NCBI GenBank assembly: GCA_963932465.1
Contig: OZ010787.1
Location: 13,017,284-13,081,283 of the forward strand
DNA: 64,000 nucleotides
Reading direction: 5' to 3'
From: Maratus speciosus
Lineage: Eukaryota; Arthropoda; Arachnida; Araneae; Salticidae
The notes beneath the pieces are model-generated. The model was not told where the DNA came from. It saw nothing but the letters and a program-made list of their open reading frames with translations, and did no database searches. The translations under genes were made by a program, and so were the position numbers. Numbering within the stretch: position 1 is the stretch's first letter; each line of letters opens with the position of its first letter. Below are positions 22,918-34,517 of this stretch, one piece after another.

Positions 22918-24435
22918 TTAAAAATAATAGCTATTCAAAACTTAATTATAATAATTACTAACAAATAAATTAAAATGTATTCAAATCGATAACAATTAAT
23001 TATACGAAATTCATTTAATATTCAAATTACATCAGATTATGACAGATAAATGTGCTAAAATTGTGTATCTTATTTTCCTGTCAACTTTTTAAGAACATAA
23101 AATGATAATTGCAACCAAAATTAATCAGAAACTATGGAGACAATATTTTAGCATCTGCTGAGCCGTAACTCAAAACTTCTTTTCGCTGCTTTTCGTTTTT
23201 GGCTCATTTATTTATGAAATAAGATATAAATCTATAGGGTTTTAATGCATGGGGCTGCAGCGGTCTGCACTACATGACATTATCTTGCTTGCAGTTTTAA
23301 TTTCATATTTTAATAAAACAATTTCAGAAATCAAATAAATTCATCAATTATAACCAAATTAAATTATATTTTTCTCCTTTTCGTTACACAGCTGGGCTCA
23401 AAGAATGGCAAATGCTTTATGGATATAAAAAGGATTCGAAGCTCCACGAGTTGTTTTATAACCATCTGCGCTGCATTTTTATATAAATACTAGGGTGCTC
23501 TACCCCTGCAAATGTATAATAGTCACATGAAAATAATTTTTTAATTGAAATGAAATATTGTTCTTTGCGCTGTTTTTAAAATTGGCAGCAATATGAAATA
23601 CTAATCTTTTCTAAAGTATGAAAAAAATATATCTTAAAATGAGGAAAATTTGATTAAAATAAATAATAAAATATTATTTAATCGTATTATTATTTAATGA
23701 ATTATTTTTTCAAAATTTCCTGAAAAATATTGCACACATATTAAAAATATTATCAAAATCTTTTCTTCACTTTCGATTGAAATAAAAGATAATCTCAATT
23801 TGAATTTGAAAATGACTTAAAAGAAAATAAATCTAATAATCCTTATATTTTTATCTTTCCTCCCTTTTTTCCACAAAAATGGAGTCATTTAGTTGCCATC
23901 ATTAAAAAATATTATTACAATTAGAAACAAAAAATAAATACATCGAAAACTAAATCAAATTTTAAAATTCTAATACCATTTTTGACATAGTGGATCAATA
24001 CGGACAATTGGTGCTAATTTCACCGCCAAGGATTTCATATTTTAGAAATAATAGCTGTGAAATACAATCAGTCGTTTCATAAATTCGTTTCATTAGGATT
24101 TTATATATATATGATAGATATTTTTTAAACACCAATTTAATTAACTAATCTGCATATAAGTTTGTAATTGTGCGTGTCTTAAAAGCGAATGCCATAAAAA
24201 ATGTTCCCAAAAATGTAAAAGTGCCACTTTCACAACTGCGATTAGCAGAACATCTGCTAAAGTGGGAAAAAATTCACATTCAGGAAAAGTATGGGGGACA
24301 TTGTCTTTGGCAGTCATGATATATTTCATTGTCGTGTGTCATATTTGATCTGGATGTGGAGAATTTTATGAGAGGGGAAAAGTATGAACACTTACGATGC
24401 AATAATAAACTTCTGCAATAATAAAATATTGATTA
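22918..24435. other. Native interior of the 21580-36056 hAT-like element
   Basis: AT-rich sequence of about 1.5 kb without a recognisable frame or repeat, lying between Helitron 1 and Helitron 2. Confidence 0.5.
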
Positions 24436-27392
24436 CTAGCTGACCCGTCCGGTGTTGACTGGGCCCGTTATAATAACCATAAACAAAATTCAAGTTTGTA
24501 TGATTTTATATCTTCGGAAAATCGGGGCCCCAATGCCTTCGGCATCATCAAGTGTGTTCCCAAAAACCTTTTCCAGTGGCGTAGCCAGGGTGGGGTTCCA
24601 AATTCTCTGAATACCAGTGATTTTGTAAAGTTCCGTTCGCCTTATGCAATTGGAGAATTTTCTGCTATTAATCAAGACGAAGAAAACTTAAAATATTACT
24701 GGTGTCTACAGCATTTGGCTATGCCACTACCTCTTTCTGAACGAACTTGTGGCGTGGGTTGCCGCTGTCTGAGGCACTCGAAGTGCTCCGCACCGCCGAA
24801 GACAATTGAAAATCAAGTTGAATGACCCAAACCCTGTAGTTATCGGGCCCATAGAACCCGAGATTAGAATGCTTCCCCCTAGCGGTAGAATTTGGAACTA
24901 AAATATGTATAACAATCTTAAGCTAAATTGAATGAACCAATTTTCGATGAAATTGAGCCGTAGAAACCGAGAAAAGAATGCGCCGTTAACGTTCGGAAAT
25001 GGTGGTAACAAAAGTCCAAGATAAACTTTCATAATGCAGAAAGTAGCTTAATTATAATCTCAGTTGGATAAACCAATTGCCATTGAAATCGGGCCGATAA
25101 AACCTGAGGAAAGAATGCGGAAGGTGCCCCCTCCATCTATAAATCTATCAAAGTCTCTTTAACATTAACCCAATATTTAATTTACGGATGAAATACCCCC
25201 ACCTCTCTAAAGTTAACCACTTACCTTTAACAGTAGCGTTATTTTTAATTTACGACTGTAGTGAGTAAACGTAAGTTGATGCCGAAAAGAAGATTAATAT
25301 TCGAAAAAGTTGGTAGTAAGGGTATAAGGAAATTTTTTAGTAGTTTATAAAGTGGCAGGAGGATCCTAGAACTATATCAAAGAAAATTGCAAGAGAATCG
25401 GATCAAGGGCGTCAAGAAGGCGATTAATATTCAAAATTGGTGGTAGCTGAAGTCTGAGAATTTTTTTTGTTGTTCATGGAGTAGCTGAAAAACCTATAAT
25501 AAGTTGTTAGAAAAGAAAAAGCTAGTGAATCGGACTAATTTTAACGGAGATGTAATGGGGGATCAAAAGGTGCCAAGGTGATAGTTGAGAGCATGGTCCT
25601 AAGATAAAAACATGCTAAAGGGTCCTAGTATTTAGCTCTTTAGATCTCCAATTAGTCGAAATTAAACATAACCTACAAATTAATCCTTAGAATAAAATTT
25701 TAAATACATACGCTAAAAATAAGGGGAAATACTTAAAAAGGGCCCTAAGGCCCCAATAAATATATGAGGGATAGGTGGAAATCCTAAAAAGTTGTTAGAA
25801 AAAAACCTAGTGAATCAGACCATTTTTAAGGGCACGATAATAGGGAGCCCTAAATGGGTCAATTGATAGCTGAGAGCAGGGCCCTGAGATAAAAACATGT
25901 TAAAAGGTTCTAGCAGTCACTTTAGATATTTAATTAGTCGAAATTAGGCTTAAGATATAAATTAATCATTTGAATAAAAATATAAAGAAAAGCGCAAAAA
26001 ATCGGTGGGGGGGGGGGGGGGGTTGCTTAAAAAAGGGCCCTAGTGCTCCAATAAAAATATGGTGTTGACCCGGGGACAGGAGTCCAAGACTCAATTTTAA
26101 ATTAATGCTTTGAGAGTGACAGAATTGGGGGGTGAAAATACGTGGCACTCAAAATGTTCAAGAGGCTCCGGACCGCGCACCAGGGCCATAACTGGAATGT
26201 AGAAATGGGGGAATAACTAAATGGAAAAGTTCCTTTTAACAAAGATCGGATTAAAGGGGGGCAATTATTAACAATTGAGGCACAAAAACTTCAAGGGACC
26301 CTGTACCAAGCCCCAGGGGACCACAATCTTAACTTGAATATAGTTGGGTATAAGGAAATTTTTTAGTAGTTTATAAAGTAGCCGGAGGAGCCAAGAACTA
26401 TGTAAAAGAGAATTGCAAGAGACTTGGATTATTTTTAAAGAAGGGTCCCAAGAAAGCCATTAATATTCAAAATTGGTGGTAGCTGAAGTCTGAGAAATTT
26501 TTTTCTAGTTCATGTAGTAGTTGGAGGACCTAAGAAGTTGTTAGAATAAAAAAGCTAGTGAATAGGACCATTTTTAAGGAAGCTATAATAGCAGATGCAA
26601 AAGAGGCCAACTGATAGTTCAGATCAGGGCTCTTAAATAAAAACATGTTAAAAGGCTACTTTGCACTTTAGATCTTTAATTAGACGAAATTAAGCATAGG
26701 GTATGAATTATTAGAATAAAATTTTAAAGAAATACGCAAAAATGGGGGGAGATGCATTAAAAAGGGGCTTATGGCCCCAATAAAAATATGAGAGTGTTGG
26801 CCCGGGGACAGGAATCCAAGAATCAACTTTAAAGTTATGCATTGAGAGGGCGACACAATTAGGGAGTGAAAAATGCATGCAGACAAAACGTTCAAGGGCC
26901 TCTGGACCGGGTCCTAGGGGGCCAGGGTCTTAACTGGAATGTAGAATCTCTGGAATAACAAAATTGAAAAAAGGCACCAAAAACGAATATTGGATTAAAA
27001 AGTGAGAGTTATTAATAATTTAGAGCACAGAAACTTCCAGTACTCTGTATCGGTCCCCAGGGAACCAGGATCTTAACTGAAACGTAGTAAGGGAGATAAC
27101 TAAATGGCAAAAGGCCCCCCAAACCGACAAAAATCGGATAAAAAAGAGGCAAGTTATTAAAAGTTAAGGGCATAAAAACTTGAAGGGCTTGGGGGGGGGG
27201 GGGGGGGGGTCGGGTCTTAAAATATTAACAACATATGCAACGGGTCTTAAAATATTAAAAATCTAACTCTCAGGTACATCAGGAACTGGCTTAGACTATC
27301 ATCACCGAAATGTTCAGATTTCTATATGCGGTAGATTTTGAGAGCCATGGCATACAGACACACAGGGTGAAACTTTCTTTTATTAGTATAGA
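24436..27392 (-). mobile_element. Helitron-like non-autonomous element 2
   Basis: Read on the minus strand it starts TCTATACTAATAAAAGAAAG (at 27392) and ends with CGGGTCAGCTAG at 24436. The plus strand shows the mirrored CTAGCTGACCCGTCCGG. The interior contains internal duplications: GGTATAAGGAAATTTTTTAG at about 25319 and 26348, GTTGTTAGAAAA at 25502, 25792 and 26536, and GGGGACAGGA-TCCAAGA at 26071 and 26811. It has no Rep/helicase frame. Confidence 0.75.
24574..24729. mobile_element. Small hAT-like MITE inside Helitron 2
   Basis: Ends CAGTGGCGTAGCCAGGG and, reverse complemented, TAGTGGCATAGCCAAAT bound 156 bp. The flanks CCTTTTC and CCTCTTTC are similar but differ by an indel, so the duplication is only approximate. 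Confidence 0.5.
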
Positions 27393-29002
27393 CTAGCAGA
27401 CCCGCCCGGCGTTGCCCGGGGTCCGTAAATAATAACCTTAAAGAAAACTCAAGTTTGTAGGATTTTATATCTTTTGAAATTCTTTTAAGGCTGTTATTAA
27501 CTGCTCTGGTCAACAAGCGCAAAACGTTTTGACACATTTACAAATTAATTTTTCAACGGAAGGTATAAAATTGGAAAGCTTGGCCATGGAAGCGATTTGG
27601 AATTGAACTGTTTTCTCCATTTTTTGATCAATCAGTTACCTATTGAGTTATAAGCAAGTATTTAACAGGATCCTTTTTAAATAGCTCTTTAGTATTTGAT
27701 TAAGAGACTGGTACCAGCATTTTTCATGACCAAAATAAGAGAAGTAAATTTTTTTTTAGTAACTTGTTATAATATCTTCTTAAAATAAAAATAATATAAT
27801 ATAAATGCAAGCAACAAAAGACACAGATACTACTTTAAAATGAAATAGAAAATAAATGACATATACATGTCTGTGAATAAAAGCTAAATGAAGTAATATA
27901 AAAAATAAAAAAGTAGAAAATTGGTTTTCGTGCACACCGCACAGGACTACAAAAGAGCGGGATGCATATAGCATGCCTATGAATGGGTGTAGCCCTTATT
28001 CTTGTTAAGAAACAAGTGTGATGGCGTCAGTTTAGAACATAAGCCCTAGGGGGGGGGAGGGAGTTATGAGACCCATACATCAAGTGACACATAGGTCCCT
28101 GCTCCCCAAAGATCACATTGATCTTCAAAGGAGCATGCGTCAATGTTATCATATAATAAGTTATGTTTATTGAATTGAAACAACAATTCGAGGGTTTTGT
28201 CTCTCTACACAATGAAGTTTGGACCCTTAGGGCAAAAATTTTGAACGGGAACAAAACTTCAGAGGGGATAAATTAAAAATAATAAAAAAAACTGAGATAA
28301 CTATCTCACATATCAAAGGTAAAAGGACAATCCGAGTGTGCGGAGAGATTGGTGACATGATTGGGTAAGTATAACAACCACATTTTTTTTTTTTTATTAA
28401 AGTAAATTCTAACTTTGTATTCCCTACAATGTATCGAGCAGGATATGAACTGTATGTGTATTGTATAACCTGAGATAATGTTTGAAACATTTAGTGTAAC
28501 TGCAATAGGTTACTAATCCTATAAACAAAAAAAATTTTGTTATTGTGAAGTTATGTTATTACAAGAACGACATAATATCTTAGACGTGTTTATTGTCTAA
28601 GTGAAGCTTAACCAGAGATTTTATTTAATCTCCAAATTTAAAAGAAAACGTGTAATTATGTCCATGTAGAAAACCAAAACAAGTGTGATGAAAACAATAA
28701 AAACATCATAAGTTTGAAATTTAAAGAAAATGCATGTGAAGGGGTAGCATCCTGTAAACTGGGCATTCTTTGTTGTGAAACAAAGTGATGGTGACATAAA
28801 ATGTCATGGTATAAAAGAAATATAATAATAAAGGAAAAATTAAGAATCTGTTAAAACTTAACTTTTTTAATAAATGTTTAATTTGTGAATATCATGTGAG
28901 GTAAAAAGTAGTTCCTGGTATAATGAGAACAACAAAAAAAAAAATATCCTAATGTGTAACGTTGAAACCTAGCAACAAAATATTTTCAATTGTGTATAAT
29001 GT

Positions 29003-29039
<37 letters not shown>

Positions 29040-29690
29040 AAACAAAATATCAATGAACTCAATTGTGACAACAATGAACTAAGTTGTAATATCAATGAAC
29101 TAAATTGTAATTGTATGTCTATGAACCAAAGAAAAAAATGTGTATTTCAATGAACTAAGCAAAGAAAAAGTATTTCACAATGAACTAAAACAGTGTATGT
29201 CAGTGAAAAAAGAGAAAATTTCAACGACTTAGATGTTTGTGAACACAGTAATCTAAGTACCTCAATGAACAAAGTATGAGCAAGTATTTCACTGACTTAA
29301 AGTGTAAAAGTAATACGATGAACTCAAATGTGTGTAAAAAAATGAAACATACTATGAACTCATGTGTCTAAAAAAAAAATTCCAATGAACTAAAGTGTCT
29401 ACCAAAACAAAAATTGGTATGAACTAATCTGCAAAACAAATCCCAAGAAAGAAAACAAACTATGAACTAATATGTGTAAAGAAAAATTCTCTGAACTAAG
29501 TATTGTCATGAAAGAAAAATGATAGTGCAATTGGTCCCTGAAGTACACAAAGAATTGACAATGCTATGAACTTGCGTAAAGTGTTTTTTCTATGAACTCA
29601 ATGAACTATGAACTCGTGTAAAGTGTTTTTTCTATGAACTCCATGAACTATGAACTCAGTTGTATTGAACTATGAACACAAACTCAGTGT
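29040..29690. repeat. Degenerate ATGAACT-rich repeat array
   Basis: The word (A/C)AATGAACTAA or TATGAACTCA recurs about 25 times in 650 bp, often followed by GTGT or TTGTAAT, at irregular spacing of about 20-45 bp. A local perfect repeat, GTAAAGTGTTTTTTCTATGA, occurs at 29575 and 29616. It follows a 33-base T-run (29004-29036). No translation is conserved. Confidence 0.7.
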
Positions 29691-30357
29691 GTACATATGG
29701 AACCAAGAGTATTGTATCACAAGTACCAAAAATGCTTCGCCTAAAGTTAAAACAAACAAACCAAAAAAAATTGTGCTTTTAAGTAAAGGAAAGTGAAAAA
29801 GGATAAAATGTAACCAGGAAATGCTACTTGTGTGATAAAATGTAACCAAATAAACCAAACTAAGATGAACAAGTGAAATTATATCCAAATTTAAAAAAAT
29901 AAATCTAAAAATGTAACTAGTGTAATGATGAATGTCTAGAGTTGAATTACTGTGTACACCTTCAGCAAAAAAAAAAACATCCTAAAATGTGAAAATCACC
30001 ATGTCTGATGACCCGCATCAGAAAAATTTTCACTAACGTACCATTTCGTCATTCATTTGACTATTTGCGCGCTCAACAATCAAATGAACAAGCAACCTAC
30101 TGTACACTTGTGTTTATGTAATAAAAATGAGAGAAAAGAAAATTTAATGTAACTGAATAAACTTCAATTAAATCTGAATAATACTGTCGAAAACTGACAT
30201 ATGTATGTAAATGTATAAGAAAATAAAAAAAACTTTAAAAGGAATGCTGTAGATAGTAACTCCTTCACAGTAATGTGTGTTAAATAAAAACAAAAATGTA
30301 AAATGTATGTTACATTGTTTTGTTTTTTTTTTATTAAAAGGAAGCAGCATGAGATGT

Positions 30358-31479
30358 TTATGGGAATGTATTGCAGTTGTATACTTTTTCTCGCATTTGC
30401 TTGATGAATTTTTTTAATGATGGACAATAAGGTACAAAGGCACTGTGGAAAATGTCAAAGTTAGTGTTGTTGCTATCGTTATTTCTAATGCAATTAATGC
30501 ATTTTGGAGGATTTCTACACTGAGGGTCAATGTGTGGCAAGGCACACACAGAGCATCTAATGTCATTATAACACGAAATTGCAAGATGATCATTGTATAC
30601 TTGACACTTAAAACAACGTCTAACATTTATATATGGTTTAACAGGGTACGGTTTTGATTGTATGATAATTTCCCTATGCATTAATAATTGCCTAGCATCC
30701 TGTGGTGCAAGCTCAAAGATCCAATTAAAGGACTTAATATGTAGGAGCTTGTACTTTTTAACAAAGTGAAAATCAGGTTCAGGTATATGAATTAAATCTG
30801 AGATACCAAACAAGATATCAGGAATATTTAAATTTTCAGGGAGGTTACAAATAATGACACGAATAGGCTTAGGTACATTAAGTTTAGCAGGGGATAAGGA
30901 CTTTAGAGAGGAATCGCTAATATCTGTAAATTTTTCATTGTGCTTACCTTGAGTGTGCAGGTCGGAGCTAAGATATGTGTATTTTTTATCATTTTCCAGT
31001 TGTGGTAACTTTTCTTGTTTACACATATAAGAGGGGACAGTTTGAGTTGATTTATGTAGGGCAGATGGAGGGAGTTTGTTGTTGACATCTACCACCTGAT
31101 CACACATAGTCTTACTACATTTAGTACGCTTCGTCTTACCTTTCTGTTGGCCTGTAATTTCATGTAATCTCTCTACGAGTTTCTGATTTACAAGAAATAA
31201 ATTATCTTTATCCTGTTTTAATTTGGAATAATCATCCTTCAGAACATTAAAGTTTAGTTTAAGCACATGAAAATTGAATTTAATGATCTGAAGGAAATCT
31301 ATAATATTTTCAGACAAGGATGCAGCATTTTCGGTCTTAAGTGAATTTTGAATAGATGTGGCTTCCATATTAATGGAATCCGAATATCTTAATAATATCT
31401 CCTCAAAATAATCTACCCATGGAGATACAGAAATAGGGTGATTTAAGTCACTAACAGAATTTTCATCATATGCTGCCAT
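30358..31479 (-). CDS. Gag/ORF1-like nucleic-acid-binding protein
   Basis: An intact 373-residue frame starting at an ATG at 31479. The N-terminal third includes a predicted coiled coil (about residues 75-115, KLKQDKDNLFLVNQKL). A low-complexity Ser/Lys linker follows, then an RRM-like region (about 205-285, starting IRVIICNLPENLNIPD). The end carries Cys/His zinc knuckles: CFKCQVYNDHLAISC (CX2CX5HX4C), CSVCALPHIDPQC (CX2CX3HX4C) and a third, interrupted CINC...H...C-P. This order is known from the Gag-like first protein of I/Jockey-type non-LTR retrotransposons, which binds element RNA. No reverse transcriptase follows downstream within 2.5 kb. The absence of stops, in a region where nearly all other element genes are broken, suggests recent insertion or selection. 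A domesticated role is possible but unsupported. Confidence 0.7.
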   Translation of the reverse strand: MAAYDENSVSDLNHPISVSPWVDYFEEILLRYSDSINMEATSIQNSLKTENAASLSENIIDFLQIIKFNFHVLKLNFNVLKDDYSKLKQDKDNLFLVNQKLVERLHEITGQQKGKTKRTKCSKTMCDQVVDVNNKLPPSALHKSTQTVPSYMCKQEKLPQLENDKKYTYLSSDLHTQGKHNEKFTDISDSSLKSLSPAKLNVPKPIRVIICNLPENLNIPDILFGISDLIHIPEPDFHFVKKYKLLHIKSFNWIFELAPQDARQLLMHREIIIQSKPYPVKPYINVRRCFKCQVYNDHLAISCYNDIRCSVCALPHIDPQCRNPPKCINCIRNNDSNNTNFDIFHSAFVPYCPSLKKFIKQMREKVYNCNTFP

Positions 31480-33939
31480 TTTAAAAATAAACTGGTGAAT
31501 TGTCTGTTATCTCCAAAACCTTTTTTTTTATCTCGATTTATTTAATTTCTGTTGTTTACTTTTTTTTTGACAGCCAAAATGGAAAAAAAAAGGAGGAATT
31601 TTTTTTTGAGAGAGCAACAAATAAAGCAAAATAAATAATACGAGTATTTCAAAAAGGTGTAAGTATGCAAAAACTCTAGTTATCAGAAATGAAATGCATG
31701 CACATAAAATAAAACACAAAACTTGCATAAATAAATTATACACAAAAGGAAAAAAATGGAAAGGGGGGGGGGGGGAGTGTAAAAAAATAATATGAGTGTA
31801 TCAATCACAAAATTTCTGTAAGTTAAAATTTCTGTCTACATCCAGTAGGATTAAAGTGTCCGAAATTCAATAAAATTAAAAAAAAAAACAGGTAATTAAA
31901 TTGTAATTCTGGTTTAAAATACAAAAAAAAAAGGTCAGAGTCGAGCAACATATTCTGAGAATAATTGTGCAAATGTCACACACAAGTGAAAATGTGCGAA
32001 CGTTGTGAGCAAAATATGCACATATTTATATAAAAATATCAAATACTGCAAAACTTGGAGCAGCAAACTTTTTTGTTGCCTATCGGCAGAATAAGTGTAC
32101 TTTCAAAGTATGCCAGTGGGGATAAAGGGTTAAACTCTAGATTTTTTGAATGCATAAAAATCATTTTTACGTAAAAGGAAACATAGCATGTTTATGTAAA
32201 TTCACGGAAGAAAAAAAAATATGAGAAGTATGTCATGATTTAACCATAAAAACATTATAAGTGAAATATTAATAAAAGTATAATAATTTTATCATTTTAA
32301 CTGCAAAAAGTATTTAAAAAAACAAACAAACAAACGCAGCTTGGAAGGAGATAATAAGGAACAAATATGCTATCACTGTTAAAAATATTATAAAAAAAAA
32401 AATAGTTCAGAAGTGATTTCTCCGTTCAAGCTGACAAATCAACAAACTTATGAAAATACAAATGGTGAAGTATGAATAGGGAACCATGACATGAATAGAA
32501 ACTGATAATTTACTGATATTGAAAAGAAAGAAAAAAAAGGCTATAACAATTTAGAGTAAATAATTTAATGTAAAAGTATTCCCTGTTCATACTTACATGC
32601 AAAGTGTTTGTGGCTTTATGAATTCTTTTTGTTTTTGAAATAACGTGAGAAAATTTTCTCTTTCACTGTAAACTTACTAAAATCCATTATGTCACATTTT
32701 GTAGATAGCATACAGCTTTATCTTTGAGCACGAAAACAGAGCGAACCGAAAAAAATCAACACTTTTTTGAAAAATAGAATTAATATGGTTTCAGTGGCAA
32801 ATTGAAACGGAAAGAAAAAAAATTGAAAACAAGGGAAAATATAAATAAGGTTCTGTTTTCGTACTCCATAAGTGCTGTTAAAAGGTATGATAGAGAATTG
32901 CTATTAACTTTTTTGAAGAATCATGTGGTTATTTTGAAGAAAAAGAATTCACTTTCAAATGTATCGTATCTCTGCAGTTCACTGAGATATATATATATAT
33001 TTTTTATCTTGTCTTCATGAACTACCAACAACTTAACTGAAATAATGCACATTTTATTCATCGCGCACACATCGCGCCGAAGGCATTTGAAGATTTTTTT
33101 TTGAGATATTTTGAAGATTTCTGTATGTTTCGTAAAAATTGAAGCACCTTATCACTCAACTTGGGAACGGCACACAATAAATTCACGTAGAAAATTTCAT
33201 AAACTTATCTATAAAGAAGATTTCTAGCTTATTAAAAAAAAAATTTTTCTTTTAGAAAATATCTGGAGCTGGTGAACGTTCCAATGACACTTTTTAAAAT
33301 GACTTAAAATCAGCAGACACAGTCACAACACACTTTCTACAAGTGCTGGTGGAGCAGATGATTCCTTCTGAGAGATGTTTGCACACAATAAAAGAATATT
33401 TCACAAAGCGGTCACACCACTGAAGAGCAGAAAGCACACAAACAGGTGAAAATCACCTTTTTTTTAGGAGCGGGGGTGGTTATTTTCAGGTGAACGCACA
33501 TCACAGGACCGACGTAGCAGTTGACCGTTCAGATGTTTCCTTTTTTTTTTTTGAGCGAAGCGCACCACTATCTGAGAAGGTTTCTCGACTTTATTGACGA
33601 TTACACGATAGAAGTTTAACATCCTTGAGTCAGGCTTTGGAGAAACAACAGAATAGTGAATCAGGAAAAGTCAGCAAAGGATGGGGGGTAGTCACCTTCG
33701 AAGGAGATCATATCTGAGACAGTAGAATCACAGAGAGATGTTGAGGGATCGCCGGCAACGACAGCACAATAGTCCATCAGGGCAGCAAGGGCAGGGGAAA
33801 TCCCCTGAAGTTGACATCGGTGAACGAACACAAAGTAGTAAGAAGCAGCCGGAACTCCCGTGGGAAAAAAAAGGTCTATTATGGACATCCTTTCGCGTCG
33901 CTGGTAAAGGATGATACGGAAGGAACAATACTTCTCCTC

Positions 33940-33977
<38 letters not shown>

Positions 33978-33999
33978 ACTGTTGGAGAAAAAAAAAACT

Positions 34000-34012
34000 G
34001 GGCACGGCACCA
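34000..34012 (-). promoter_or_regulatory. Possible tRNA primer-binding site
   Basis: On the minus strand the sequence is TGGTGCCGTGCCC, beginning with the TGG expected of a tRNA-complementary primer-binding site and located a few bases inside the candidate LTR. No tRNA was matched. Confidence 0.3.
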
Positions 34013-34017
34013 ATTTT

Positions 34018-34517
34018 ATATGGAGGAGAATATTAGAGATTCCTAGATTCATGAATGAATGAAAAAAAAACTCCAACACGAAGATTTCGAGGACTTACTT
34101 CTTTATTATGAAAATTTTAAAAGGAAGGCCATGAGAGTACAGTGGGACGGGAGAAGTTAAACATTAGACTGCCCGACGGGGGCGACCCCGCAGGGCAGCG
34201 AGCTGAGGTCTCTCACATTCAAGATCAGAGGGAGTAGTGGTAAAAATTCATTACAATCACTCACTCATTGGCGAGATGAATAGGAACAAGGGGTCAGCTA
34301 GGTGGGGAGGCCTACCAAATGGCTTAAGCACTCACAAGCCCCACATGTACTGTATTGGCGATGAATATTGGTGGCGTGGACAAAGGAATCAGAAGTATCC
34401 CGAAGTATTACATAGAACTCAAACTTATGCCATGGCGCGGCTAAATGGTTACACGTATCTTAACATTCCTGCGGTAAGGGAAAGTGGTTAAAGAAATAGC
34501 AAACACGTGATATTACA
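34018..34517 (-). repeat. Candidate LTR (single copy seen)
   Basis: On the minus strand the block starts TGTAATATCACGTG and runs to just before the primer-binding-like site, with AATAAAG (34101-34107) as a possible polyadenylation signal and a strong hairpin at 34169-34198. The second copy expected at the other end of an LTR element is absent from this window, so this is tentative. Confidence 0.3.
34169..34198. other. GC-rich hairpin
   Basis: CTGCCC and GGGCAG form the outer stem, with an inner CGGGG/CCCCG stem around a short GCGA loop. It stands out in an AT-rich setting and lies within the candidate LTR, where it could act at the RNA level. Confidence 0.6.

Noticed and set aside
24496..24825. 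109-codon plus-strand frame in Helitron 2
   Set aside because: It runs across a small MITE insertion and non-coding Helitron sequence; no domain.
33661..33888. 75-codon minus-strand frame after the primer-binding-like site, possibly a first Gag segment
   Set aside because: No recognised motif and not continuous with the 373-codon frame; left uncalled.
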